This document shows positions 20,664 to 28,961 of a stretch of 61,494 nt of DNA, in pieces. A program made the position numbers and the translations under genes. Under the pieces are notes generated by a model. The model had not been told where the DNA came from, searched no databases, and worked only from the letters and a program-made list of their open reading frames with translations. Origin of the DNA: a virus. Location: positions 1 through 61,494 of IMG/VR virus record IMGVR_UViG_3300030099_003489; one strand, given 5' to 3'. Each line of letters opens with the position of its first letter. The stretch's first letter is position 1.

Positions 20664-21211
20664 TACGCTACACCCCTACCCATTCGCTTCATCTCCACCG
20701 ATAACCTATAACCTAATAGTTTCTTTCCCCTATCATTTGCATCAGTTCGACTAGTTATTTTAATCGTATCGGCACTTTCTCTATATGTGGTTCCGCCTTC
20801 TGTAGTAGTTACCTGTGGTCGCAATGAATTGTTTTCTATGATATGCCTTACGATTCTATACAAATCTTGAAGCCTAGTTCTACCAGTAATCTTATTGCCA
20901 TCCGTGTTTACGAAGTCTCTACGGTATAGAACCCTTATGTGTACCGTAAAGGTAAACGTATCATTCCTGACTGAATGGTCAATAGTAGGGTAAGTGGTTG
21001 AGTTGCTATCCTCATAAATTACAATAATAGCACCACTATCCGCATCTGCTCTCCTTCCCTCATTTGCCTCAACTGAGCGTACATCAACGATTTGAGGAAC
21101 TGTTACTGCACCATGTATCTGATTAGCACTTGCTAACGCCACAGAGGAAGCAGACCAATTATCCTTGAGTAGCCTCACTAGAAAGGTTACTTCATCTAAT
21201 ATTACTACCAT
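20663..21211 (-). CDS. Tail terminator / head-tail completion protein
   Basis: 182 residues in the slot between the connector genes and tail tube. The pattern (long N-terminal helix, then NDTFTFTVHIRVLYRRDF, a helix RLQDLYRIVRHIIENNSL, then a final strand YRLSVEMKRMG) resembles lambda gpU-type terminators that cap the growing tail and join it to the head. It has a good GGAGAT ribosome site and overlaps its neighbour as TAATG. The call rests on secondary-structure pattern and order. Confidence 0.6.
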   Translation of the reverse strand: MVVILDEVTFLVRLLKDNWSASSVALASANQIHGAVTVPQIVDVRSVEANEGRRADADSGAIIVIYEDSNSTTYPTIDHSVRNDTFTFTVHIRVLYRRDFVNTDGNKITGRTRLQDLYRIVRHIIENNSLRPQVTTTEGGTTYRESADTIKITSRTDANDRGKKLLGYRLSVEMKRMGRGVA

Positions 21212-21477
21212 TATTTTATCTCCTTTACCTTTGGAGCCTTTGACATCTTAAATGACTGTATCATTTTCTTATTGGCTTCTAGCATCAATTCTTTAGATTT
21301 GATTAGGGATTGCCTTACTGCGCTTTCTATTACCTCACTATCTGTACGGTAGTAGTTTTCTAACCCATGCTCTTTCAGATATTCTTCCATATCCATTTCT
21401 CTTCTAATGATGTCTTTTCGTAGAGTATCAACATCTGCGGCTTTAGTCATTAGTGCATTTACTTCCTCTATTGACAT
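21211..21477 (-). CDS. Small helical neck-region protein
   Basis: 88 residues, starting at MSIEEVNALMTKAADV. The frame opens earlier but would run into the preceding gene; this ATG is just past that stop. The protein is almost entirely charged helix (LRKDIIRREMDMEEYLKEHG; KSKELMLEANKKMIQSFKMS), likely coiled coil. It lies between the adaptor and the tail terminator, so a role in the head-tail joint or as an assembly factor is possible. Family not recognised. Confidence 0.55.
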   Translation of the reverse strand: MSIEEVNALMTKAADVDTLRKDIIRREMDMEEYLKEHGLENYYRTDSEVIESAVRQSLIKSKELMLEANKKMIQSFKMSKAPKVKEIK

Positions 21478-21481
21478 AATA

Positions 21482-22609
21482 TCAGTCCACGAATACGATA
21501 GTCTCCTTCTTACCATCAATTATCTTATTCGCTTCCTCAATCAATATGTCATGTTTTGCTCGTAAGTCAATATTAGAGCCTGTCTCAGCAATTAGTATAG
21601 AGTTATCATCATGACGAATAACTTCTGCCGCTACAAATTTGGTTGCGGCATCATGAATAGAAGCAGGTACTCTAGCATCTCCAGCAACATAGGATACCTT
21701 CAAGGAATGGCTCCTACGGTATGGGTATTCTTGTCTGAATAGAACTATGCCCTCATCAGATAGTTTCCAGAAGTCTTCGTTTCTACCTTGATTCTCTATT
21801 GTGGAAAAGCCAGTTACCGTACCAAATGTAGAGGTCAAGACGTTATTCTTTCCGTCATCTCCCGGCAAGAGAGAAGTAATGCAAACAGTATCAGAATACT
21901 CTGTATCTACAGATGCATAGAAGAAATCAGACACATGGTAATTCTTGCCATTAACTACAATTGTACTGCCACTTGATGGGTCTACTGCTATGATAGATTT
22001 AGCACCATTCTCCATTGTAAATTTAGCAGTCTTTGCCGGAAACACTTCATTGATGCAATCAGCAATCTGACTTGCTGTTGTCTTAGGTCCGTAGTCATCA
22101 AAGAAATCTTGAACCGAAGATGTATTCTTCAAATCAAACCTTAACTTGGCAGGTAGCCCTACTGTCAATGATATTGTCCAATCGCTTGTTGTCGCTGTTG
22201 AGGGAACCTTTAGTTTAGCCGTCACACCTGCTAAATCTACGTATTCGCTTCCTTGCCAAGCCTCTAATCTCAATATTTTCTGTATCTTCCGATGTTGCAA
22301 TTTGATGAATCCTACGTAATCCTTCCACTCTCTAACAGGATAATGTGCCAGTCTGCCATAGTTGAAATCATGTACTTCATTATGATAAATAATAGGTCTG
22401 TAAGACATCTTGGTTTTCTCGTCTATCTTATCCTCTACTCTTTTGATTATCTTTCCTACTTCTGCCTTAGTAGGAGTTGTATTAGTGCCAAATGGGGCTA
22501 TTTGCAAGAGATTTGAGACATCTGTATGAGTAGTATAGAACCCATTACCCTCATCGTATTCTCCTGCGTTAATGTTTGTAAAATCACTAGGGGAACTAAC
22601 CTTGCCCAT
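21482..22609 (-). CDS. Head-tail adaptor (connector) protein
   Basis: 375 residues. ATG chosen after AGGTGATTAAG (MGKVSSPSDFTNINAG). The sequence PTKAEVGKIIKRVEDKIDEK near the N-terminus and a C-terminal helix bundle (SIHDAATKFVAAEVIRHDD ... ILIEEANKIIDGKKE) match the general architecture of gp6/gp15-like adaptors that dock under the portal. The middle 200 residues are an extra beta region, making it about twice the normal length. It is followed by small neck and terminator genes, as expected. It seals and extends the portal ring after packaging. Confidence 0.6.
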   Translation of the reverse strand: MGKVSSPSDFTNINAGEYDEGNGFYTTHTDVSNLLQIAPFGTNTTPTKAEVGKIIKRVEDKIDEKTKMSYRPIIYHNEVHDFNYGRLAHYPVREWKDYVGFIKLQHRKIQKILRLEAWQGSEYVDLAGVTAKLKVPSTATTSDWTISLTVGLPAKLRFDLKNTSSVQDFFDDYGPKTTASQIADCINEVFPAKTAKFTMENGAKSIIAVDPSSGSTIVVNGKNYHVSDFFYASVDTEYSDTVCITSLLPGDDGKNNVLTSTFGTVTGFSTIENQGRNEDFWKLSDEGIVLFRQEYPYRRSHSLKVSYVAGDARVPASIHDAATKFVAAEVIRHDDNSILIAETGSNIDLRAKHDILIEEANKIIDGKKETIVFVD

Positions 22610-22610
22610 C

Positions 22611-25001
22611 TTAATCACCTCTTCTGTTTCCTATTTTATCTATTAGTGATTTTAAGGTTTTGAGAGATTTATTCAATGTTAATAACAAAGTCTGATTCTT
22701 CTGTTGTAATGTTACTCTTCCTCTAGTTTTTGTTCTCTGTTGGGTAAATCTAGAAGTAGAACCTATGTCCCTTTGTAGTTCACCAGAAGGTATGGCCTTT
22801 ACTACAGCAATGTCCTGTTTGATTTGTTTGTCTATTCTTATTGCTACTACTCTTCCAGTCTGCTCAAAGTCTGCTTCGTATGGTGCAGTTTCCAAAAGAT
22901 GCTTGAATCTGTTCCAGAATCGTTGTTTGATTATCTTTATCTTTCTAACATATTGTTCTGGTGCTTCATCTGGATAATCTTGTATGTAATTTTGAAATAC
23001 TTCATCCGTAATGTAGGCTGTATCAGACATGTCAACAAGTCTAGGAGTAGTCTCATCTTCTGCATTATCAGATTCCTGACCTTCTTCCATTATGTTATCT
23101 AATTCTCTAGAATCAGACCTATAGTTACCTTCTAATTCGCTAGGATTAATATCAGTAACTTGACGTTGTTCTTCCTCTAATTCTTCGTCTATATCTGAGT
23201 CAAATACTTGTGAATACTGATAATCAGAAGCCTCTTCCAATCTTTCCTCTATTTCTCCCGGTTCTGTCTCATCTACAAATTTTTCATCAATCATGTATTC
23301 GTAGAATTTTATTGATGGTTTATCGAAATTAACTGATTCGTTATCACTAGTTATATCCTCAAGAAGTTCTCTATTCTTATTGGCTTCTACCTTTTCTTGG
23401 TCCTTTATTTGTTTACTCCTAACCTTAGTTTTTGAAGTAGTTCCTTGTGTGAAAAGATTCTTGAAAGTTAATGGGTCAGTCAAATTCTTAGTTACATTTC
23501 CAAGACTCATTTCATAATTCAAAGAGTACTCAAATATCAACACTCCTAAGTCTAATGTCATGTCTTTGGGCACTAGATATTCTTGTATCTCATAGTGATG
23601 TTCTGGTTTACTCAAGATATAACCGGACTCATCCCTTTCTCCAAAATTACCAGTTGTCTTTCTAATTGTATTTGAAATGAAAGCATCCTTGAAATTTTCA
23701 GATTGTTTCAATGAGTTCAGATAATTAATTATCTTTTTCAAATCATCGTAACTAGAATCTGGTTCATCGGTTGGCAAATCATATGTTTCTTTTTCCGCAA
23801 ATAGCCCAGTTGTTCTTATCTCACCTGATGCCTTATCTCCCATAATAGTTAATGAGTGTGTTCTAGGGTCACTAACAGTGAAATCTGTTGCCTTTGCACC
23901 ACGATAACTTTCTTTTCCATCCTGTCCCTTCTTTGGGTTTTGCACATAGTAAACATCAAAGAAACCAGATTCAGGGTCTTCCATTCTCTGAGTTTCATAC
24001 GCCATCAGTTCTTCTCTTTTGCTTTCTATTTTTCTTCTAGGAGTTCCATCTTCATTTTGTTCATTTGACGCTACATACTGTAGTCTGGGTTTTCCTTCTA
24101 TTTTGGTTCTTCTAATTCTTCTTGTCTTTTCATTTGTCTCTTTATCTGTAACTGTAGTTGACTTTAAATCCTTGAGTTTACCAAAACCATATTTCTCAAA
24201 CATCTTGTTCCAATACTCGTATGAATTAACAGTAACAACCATAGTAGGAGCATTATTGTTACCTTTTCTAGTCACACTAACGGATTGCCTGAGAATATCC
24301 TCATCTATAAGAGGACTTTCAGTAATAAAGAAGTTCATCATTTCTACTTGTCTTGACTCTTCGTCCTCCCTGCTCAATGCTGGTTTCTCTACTTGAGGTC
24401 CATAGGGTAGTCTCATTGTTCCTCTATCATAACTATAGCCAACTAATTGGCTTCTGTTTTCAATTAGTTCCTTTATGGACATATTGTCTAATGAGGGCAC
24501 ACCAGAATCAGATGATGTTATATTCATTTTTGACCTTAGATAGAACTTATCTCCATCTTCTACGTTAATCTGAAACTGTTGTTTTCTTTGCTCAAACTCT
24601 TCTCCATCTCGCACGACTTTAAATTTCTTGAGCAAGACATTCTCTCCGCCATCATCAGAATAAAGTGTCATATTTTCTATCTTATTTTGAAAATTCAATA
24701 AAGCCCTACGCCAAGCATCATTGGAAAACTTGTATTTTTCCGTATTCATTTCTGTAAATCTATGATTAAAGGTGATTCCTCGCATTGCTTTCTTAGCCTT
24801 TTTCATGGTGTTTGTTGGGTTTTGAGCCAAATCATGTAGAATGTATCCTACCATTAACTCAAAAATTCTGTTTCTTGTGTTTCCCTCTAGTAGTTCTAAG
24901 GCACTACGGTCCAATGCTCTTTCTGGAAGTGCTATTACTTCTTTGAGAGCATTAGGTATGGTGTTACCTTCCTCATCTACTAGTGGTATTCTGATGTCCA
25001 T
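22611..25001 (-). CDS. Large hydrophilic virion protein, unknown
   Basis: 796 residues between the Q-rich protein and the connector. The N-terminus (MDIRIPLVDEEGNTIPNALK) is followed by mixed alpha/beta sequence. Residues about 560-680 are very acidic (DSDIDEELEEEQRQVTDINP; RELDNIMEEGQESDNAED), and the last 60 are a basic, K/R/T/Q-rich helical tail ending in KSLKTLKSLIDKIGNRRGD. Such a split charge pattern suits an assembly or DNA-proximal neck protein, but I do not recognise a family. No enzyme motif was seen. Confidence 0.6.
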   Translation of the reverse strand: MDIRIPLVDEEGNTIPNALKEVIALPERALDRSALELLEGNTRNRIFELMVGYILHDLAQNPTNTMKKAKKAMRGITFNHRFTEMNTEKYKFSNDAWRRALLNFQNKIENMTLYSDDGGENVLLKKFKVVRDGEEFEQRKQQFQINVEDGDKFYLRSKMNITSSDSGVPSLDNMSIKELIENRSQLVGYSYDRGTMRLPYGPQVEKPALSREDEESRQVEMMNFFITESPLIDEDILRQSVSVTRKGNNNAPTMVVTVNSYEYWNKMFEKYGFGKLKDLKSTTVTDKETNEKTRRIRRTKIEGKPRLQYVASNEQNEDGTPRRKIESKREELMAYETQRMEDPESGFFDVYYVQNPKKGQDGKESYRGAKATDFTVSDPRTHSLTIMGDKASGEIRTTGLFAEKETYDLPTDEPDSSYDDLKKIINYLNSLKQSENFKDAFISNTIRKTTGNFGERDESGYILSKPEHHYEIQEYLVPKDMTLDLGVLIFEYSLNYEMSLGNVTKNLTDPLTFKNLFTQGTTSKTKVRSKQIKDQEKVEANKNRELLEDITSDNESVNFDKPSIKFYEYMIDEKFVDETEPGEIEERLEEASDYQYSQVFDSDIDEELEEEQRQVTDINPSELEGNYRSDSRELDNIMEEGQESDNAEDETTPRLVDMSDTAYITDEVFQNYIQDYPDEAPEQYVRKIKIIKQRFWNRFKHLLETAPYEADFEQTGRVVAIRIDKQIKQDIAVVKAIPSGELQRDIGSTSRFTQQRTKTRGRVTLQQKNQTLLLTLNKSLKTLKSLIDKIGNRRGD

Positions 25002-25002
25002 A

Positions 25003-25698
25003 TTATGCCAACCACTTCGCCCATGCGATACCCTTGCTCATTGCGTTTGCTAGACCAAGACCGCTTGACGGTGGGGTGTATGACATCTGACCAGTGTTAG
25101 GGTCAATCCAATACGGATTGTTCATGTTATCATAACCCGCAGGTGGTATAGGATATCCAGATTGATTATTGAAAGCCATCTGTTGTTGTTGCATCATTGC
25201 ATTCGCTTGAACAGAAGCGTTACCGCCAGTTATCATTGATGGGTCTACTCCACCGGGATTAGCAACAGGAGGTTGGCCTCCTCCTTGTGCTTGTGGAGAA
25301 GCAAAACCCTGAGATTCTAGATATTGTGCTTTAGCCATTCTTCTTTGCATTATCACTTCTGAGTTAATTGCAGAAGCAAGAAGCGTCTGTAAGTCTAGAT
25401 TTATGTTAGCCTCAGTTATTGAACCCATAGCGGCAACTGCATCTGGAGACATTGTTATGTCACCATTGTTATTTGTTACAAACGCTATTTGTGGTAACAT
25501 CTGACCCAATACCTTCTCTACAGTATCAGTCATCAACTGTGCTAGTGCGGCTAGAAACGCTTCTCCATGATACTGGAAGAAATCCTCTACGTGGTTCTCT
25601 TGCAAGGTCAACAGATTGTTCATTGTCTTGAACTGAGCCTGTTGATTACTTTGCATTGTATTCATTAAACTACTATTGCTTGTGCCAAATAATCCCAT
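25003..25698 (-). CDS. Q/N/P-rich virion protein
   Basis: 231 residues, starting MGLFGTSNSSLMNTMQSNQ (ATG just past the upstream stop). The first 130 residues are amphipathic helix with a FFQYHGEAFLAALAQLMTDT segment. The remainder is low-complexity G/Q/N/P (QAQGGGQPPVANPGG; MMQQQQMAFNNQSGYPIPP) ending in MSKGIAWAKWLA. It may be a flexible minor head or neck protein. Function is unknown. Confidence 0.55.
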   Translation of the reverse strand: MGLFGTSNSSLMNTMQSNQQAQFKTMNNLLTLQENHVEDFFQYHGEAFLAALAQLMTDTVEKVLGQMLPQIAFVTNNNGDITMSPDAVAAMGSITEANINLDLQTLLASAINSEVIMQRRMAKAQYLESQGFASPQAQGGGQPPVANPGGVDPSMITGGNASVQANAMMQQQQMAFNNQSGYPIPPAGYDNMNNPYWIDPNTGQMSYTPPSSGLGLANAMSKGIAWAKWLA

Positions 25699-25699
25699 T

Positions 25700-26377
25700 T
25701 TATTCACTTCCCTCTTCTTGTTCCTCTTCTATTCTCGCGCCTTCAGTCAATAAAACTTTCATTCTATCTCCTACTGCATTATGTTCTATGATTAATCTGA
25801 ACAACTCAGCCTCTTTAGTTTCTTCTGTTCCAGATGGAGGTTTGATTGTCCAACCCAATGCCGAGAGAGACTGTATATCTGATTCTTTCAGACTCTTTAG
25901 TGGCCCTGCTGACAACGGATTTAGCGTCTGCATAGTAGGAGCCTTTGGAATGTATGCGCTGAAAGACAGACCGTGTTCTTCTGCTAGTATCTGTTGCTCT
26001 AGCATTTCATACTGTCTGTGTATGGCGGCGTGTTTGTCACAATAAGTGCCTCTCATGGGATAGCCTTTACGTACCTTGTGTAATGGTAAAGGAGGTCTTA
26101 GATTATCACTAGCATCCCATACTTTGTGAGTACCGCATACTACACATCTATCTTTTATGTTGTATGCAAACTTGTATGGTACTTTCAGAAATGTCTTGTT
26201 TTCTGGTTTCAGCACCTTTACTATTTCTTTCAACTGTTTCTTTGGTTTTACGCTCTTGTACTCATATGTGGTAATCGGTCCAGAAGACCTTGCGGCATCT
26301 AGTTTATTCAGAAACACGGATGAAGCCGTTGGTGTTTCTGCCCCTATTAATGAGGGCATCTGGTATTGCATTGACAT
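25700..26377 (-). CDS. Zinc-finger-containing protein, unknown
   Basis: 225 residues. A single metal site is visible: C78-V-V-C81-G-T-H84 and, about 30 residues later, C113-D-K-H116. The N-terminus is basic (YKSVKPKKQLKEIVKVLKPE); the C-terminus is an acidic helix ending in EGARIEEEQEEGSE. It lies between the GTPase and the Q-rich protein within the neck part of the operon. It may be a structural zinc protein of the head or neck. Family not recognised. Confidence 0.55.
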   Translation of the reverse strand: MSMQYQMPSLIGAETPTASSVFLNKLDAARSSGPITTYEYKSVKPKKQLKEIVKVLKPENKTFLKVPYKFAYNIKDRCVVCGTHKVWDASDNLRPPLPLHKVRKGYPMRGTYCDKHAAIHRQYEMLEQQILAEEHGLSFSAYIPKAPTMQTLNPLSAGPLKSLKESDIQSLSALGWTIKPPSGTEETKEAELFRLIIEHNAVGDRMKVLLTEGARIEEEQEEGSE

Positions 26378-26389
26378 GTACTTCCCGTA

Positions 26390-27055
26390 TCAGTAGTCCT
26401 TTATCATTGTTAGGACACCCCTGTAAACCATCTCTGAGTCTGATTTAGCACTAACTATGTATTTGAAACAAGGTATTCCTTTGTCGTTTAACCTTTGCAT
26501 TCCATCTCTAAATGCAGAAAAAATTGGGTGTTTCTCTATTGGTCCATCGTAGTCATATCTGTCTTTCCACAAATCGTATTTGTTAGCCCATACTCCTACT
26601 GCTAGAGGATAGTCCGACTCTCTCTTCTTCTTTCTTTTACCGTTGGGTAGGCTCCATTCAGGTGAACAAATAGTATCTACTAGAAATGTCCAACATAACT
26701 GTTGTTCGATGTCATAGTGCTTGTTCATGTGCCTATCATCTATCATGAAAATAATGTATTTGACTCTACGACTTCTCATATCGTGTATCCAATCGTTCCA
26801 ATATGTTACTTGTCCACCGATATCAGCACTTTTTACAGTATGAGCATCACCATCTAGTTTGACATATTTCCTAGTTGCTCTACCCTTGCCGACTGTCCTT
26901 TCTCTAATATCAGGAACCTCACCTCTTGTTCTAAGTTGGTGATTCATTGTGGTTTTACCTGCTTGGGTAGCACCGTATATTCCAAAGTTAATTGCATGTA
27001 CCCTTTGGTATATTTTGTTTAGTCCCTCGACTATCAGAATAGCGAACCCTGCCAT
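26390..27055 (-). CDS. Arf/Ras-like small GTPase
   Basis: 221 residues from the internal ATG (224 if a TTG three codons upstream is used; numbering here from that TTG). All key G motifs are present: P-loop GATQAGKTT at 31-39 (G1), a candidate switch Thr57 in RERTVGKG (G2), DIGGQ at 81-85 (G3, the DxxGQ form of Arf, Rag and SRP-beta types), NKYD at 161-164 (G4) and SAK at 205-207 (G5). The first 20 residues (MAGFAILIVEGLNKIYQRV) form a hydrophobic or amphipathic helix that could associate with membrane, as in Arf proteins. Two membrane proteins are encoded directly before it. GTP binding is nearly certain from the motifs; the viral role is unknown. A small GTPase is an unusual cargo for a head-tail operon. 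Confidence 0.85.
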   Translation of the reverse strand: MAGFAILIVEGLNKIYQRVHAINFGIYGATQAGKTTMNHQLRTRGEVPDIRERTVGKGRATRKYVKLDGDAHTVKSADIGGQVTYWNDWIHDMRSRRVKYIIFMIDDRHMNKHYDIEQQLCWTFLVDTICSPEWSLPNGKRKKKRESDYPLAVGVWANKYDLWKDRYDYDGPIEKHPIFSAFRDGMQRLNDKGIPCFKYIVSAKSDSEMVYRGVLTMIKDY

Positions 27056-27068
27056 CACTGACAAGGTA

Positions 27069-27293
27069 TCACCACAGATGATTCCAGAAATCTACTGCTC
27101 CATTCCAAGCAATTGATAGAGTATTTATTCCTGCTATAGCAAATGCTTGTCCTAATACAAAACTAGTGAGAGATGCCACTCCACCCCAAAACCAGAATCT
27201 AGCCCTGAGAAACCAGATATCAGCAGAATGCGCCCTTTGTAAGTCATATGCGAGCGTAGACTCATCCATTCCGAATAGTATTTCGCTGACCAT
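27069..27293 (-). CDS. Small membrane protein next to the GTPase
   Basis: 74 residues. A charged N-terminus (MVSEILFGMDESTLAYDLQR) is followed by an aromatic-rich stretch and one or two hydrophobic segments (FWGGVASLTSFVLGQAFAIA at about 34-53), ending in VDFWNHLW. Its stop lies inside a GGTGAT upstream of the GTPase start, so the two are translationally coupled. It may anchor or partner the GTPase at the host membrane, which is inference. A holin-like role cannot be excluded. Confidence 0.55.
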   Translation of the reverse strand: MVSEILFGMDESTLAYDLQRAHSADIWFLRARFWFWGGVASLTSFVLGQAFAIAGINTLSIAWNGAVDFWNHLW

Positions 27294-27307
27294 ACATATT
27301 CCTCACA

Positions 27308-27718
27308 CTACTGTTCTACTGTCAAAAATGTTGGGTTAACACCTTGTGGTTCAGGTTCTAGGTTTGGTAGAGTGCTGTCACCGTATATGTTTGACATAGG
27401 ATTTGCTTGTTGGAATGACCTGATTGAATCCCTGACTCTCTTTCGGTTATCCTCTTCCCTAGCCATTCTCTGCCAATATGCGTCAATTCTTCTTTGAAGT
27501 AGCCATTCCTCTATGAAATCGTTGAGGAACAAATCAAAGAAGGCTTTGATACACATTATTCCTCCTACCGTCACTACTCCAAAGAGAAGCGCGTGTTCCA
27601 AATGTCCATAGGGAAATGAAATTCCGTATTGGGCATAGAAGAAAATATTCATTCCACTAATTGCACCAACAAATAGTATCGTCATTACTAGTCTTGTGTC
27701 TGTATCTATACTTGGCAT
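27308..27718 (-). CDS. Two-span membrane protein with cytoplasmic tail
   Basis: 136 residues, ATG chosen after GAGTGAGTAAT (MPSIDTDTRLVMTILF). Two transmembrane segments are visible, LVMTILFVGAISGMNIFFYA at about 10-29 and ALLFGVVTVGGIMCIKAFF at about 43-62, followed by a charged tail (RRIDAYWQRMAREEDNRKR) and a P/N-rich end. It forms a small membrane cluster with the next gene and the GTPase. Function is not recognised; host-membrane remodelling, lysis or superinfection exclusion are possible. Confidence 0.55.
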   Translation of the reverse strand: MPSIDTDTRLVMTILFVGAISGMNIFFYAQYGISFPYGHLEHALLFGVVTVGGIMCIKAFFDLFLNDFIEEWLLQRRIDAYWQRMAREEDNRKRVRDSIRSFQQANPMSNIYGDSTLPNLEPEPQGVNPTFLTVEQ

Positions 27719-27723
27719 ATTAC

Positions 27724-28026
27724 TCACTCAAAGGTTATGGAGACTTGGCCTGTTCCTGCAATTTGAACGAATAGACCACTTCCCGCTATTGCCCCATGTG
27801 TGTCAATCTCAAAGTTGAATCCTTCTCCAGTGGAATGATTTCCTTTCGTCTGTATTCTAAACATCTCTACTTTACCAGTAGTGGTCGAATTATTAGAATC
27901 CCATATTTTAACACTGAATGTGCTACTACTACAATCCGCTATCGTAGTAGCACTTATGCTCATTAGTTTATGCTTAGATGTACATACTACTGTGCTTCCA
28001 GTAAGGACTCCACTTGTTGCTACCAT
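27724..28026 (-). CDS. Small beta-rich protein, possible head decoration
   Basis: 100 residues, almost entirely S/T/G-rich beta strands (VATSGVLTGSTVVCTSKHK; AGSGLFVQIAGTGQVSITFE). It follows the SAP-domain gene with a GGAGGC ribosome site that contains that gene's TAG. It resembles small capsid surface or fibre-like beta proteins. The role is inferred from composition and neighbourhood. Confidence 0.45.
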   Translation of the reverse strand: MVATSGVLTGSTVVCTSKHKLMSISATTIADCSSSTFSVKIWDSNNSTTTGKVEMFRIQTKGNHSTGEGFNFEIDTHGAIAGSGLFVQIAGTGQVSITFE

Positions 28027-28028
28027 GC

Positions 28029-28499
28029 CTATGCCTCCGCTAGTCTCTCAATCAATTCTGCTTTTTTACCTTCCGTAGAAAGTCCTCTTTCCTCAAGTAG
28101 AGGTTTTAGTTGCTTTATGGTTAGTTTATCCAGTTTTGGAGGAAGAGGTTCTAACTTATCTTCCACCTCTGGTTCTGGTTCTGGTATTGCTTCCTTCTTT
28201 GGTTTGAGTTTCAATGTTGGCAGTTTCCTCTTAGCAACATTTCCACCTAGAAGTTTATCTACAACTTCATGGTAGTCCTTCAAACCAAACCACTTTACTA
28301 GTGATTTTTGTGTGGACTTTGGTGCGTTTACAATGTATTCCTTGTCGGATGCATCAAAAGTGGCTACCAAATCCTTGTGTCCGAAGACCATATCTATTAC
28401 CAACTTTGCTGGCATTTCTATTGTCTCGTCACGCCTCCACTTGTATGTTCCTCGTCCTAACTCCTTCGTTCCTATTCCTATATACTTCACTTTCGCCAT
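28029..28499 (-). CDS. SAP-domain protein
   Basis: 156 residues; the start at MAKVKYIGIGTKELG follows AGGTGAAACT, and the upstream extension of the frame crosses a hairpin and is unlikely to be coding. The N-terminal 70 residues resemble small head or tail adaptor domains in which a beta unit precedes YIVNAPKSTQKSLVKWF. A proline/glutamate linker follows. The last 35 residues form a SAP motif (LDKLTIKQLKPLLEERGLS followed by KKAELIERLAEA), a helix-extended-helix fold that binds DNA. SAP proteins in head modules of tailed phages are often rho-like or scaffold/connector-associated. The DNA-binding role is inferred. Confidence 0.65.
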   Translation of the reverse strand: MAKVKYIGIGTKELGRGTYKWRRDETIEMPAKLVIDMVFGHKDLVATFDASDKEYIVNAPKSTQKSLVKWFGLKDYHEVVDKLLGGNVAKRKLPTLKLKPKKEAIPEPEPEVEDKLEPLPPKLDKLTIKQLKPLLEERGLSTEGKKAELIERLAEA

Positions 28500-28516
28500 A
28501 GTTTCACCTGTCGTTA

Positions 28517-28532
28517 GGGGGTAGCAACCCCC
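28517..28532 (-). terminator. Hairpin between decoration and SAP genes (attenuator or mRNA processing)
   Basis: GGGGG-6 nt-CCCCC on the coding strand, in the 75-base gap between the decoration and SAP genes, with a shorter TTCC/GGAA stem outside it. There is no T run, so it may be a transcript-end stabiliser or attenuator limiting expression downstream of the capsid genes rather than a full terminator. Confidence 0.4.
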
Positions 28533-28574
28533 TTCCTGTTGCTCTAGGAAGAGGGCCACTACTTTATGTTTTAC

Positions 28575-28952
28575 TCAGATTAAACCGTAAACACGGATTC
28601 TCAGTGTTGGCTCAAAGTTATCACCAGAGACTACTTCTGTATTAGCACCAGAAGCACCCTTGATTGCCCTTATCACGAATGATGAGGTAGAGGTAGAAGA
28701 ATCATCAGCCAACTCATATGCACCGCTTTGTACGGCTAGTTGCACATGATATGTGTGTGGCAAATCTGCCTGTCCGGTAATCATGACGGCATTGATTCTG
28801 CTCAGTCCCAATTCTGCACCTGTAACTAGAATACCGTCATCATAGTCGGTGTTTCCAGTATCCATGTCTACTACTGCGTCTACGTAGTATTCGTCACCCG
28901 ATACTTTGGGTGTGGTCATACCTTTGTGGTCTGCTAGAATGGTAATCGCCAT
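28575..28952 (-). CDS. Head decoration-like protein
   Basis: 125 residues directly after the major capsid gene, the usual position of a cement or decoration protein. Beta-rich with a conserved-looking core (DEYYVDAVVDMDTGNTDYDD; YHVQLAVQSGAYELADDSS; PTLRIRVYGLI). It starts with a strong GAGGTGTTTAG ribosome site, consistent with high expression. It would bind the capsid surface after expansion. The call is from order, size and composition. Confidence 0.55.
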   Translation of the reverse strand: MAITILADHKGMTTPKVSGDEYYVDAVVDMDTGNTDYDDGILVTGAELGLSRINAVMITGQADLPHTYHVQLAVQSGAYELADDSSTSTSSFVIRAIKGASGANTEVVSGDNFEPTLRIRVYGLI

Positions 28953-28961
28953 CTAAACACC

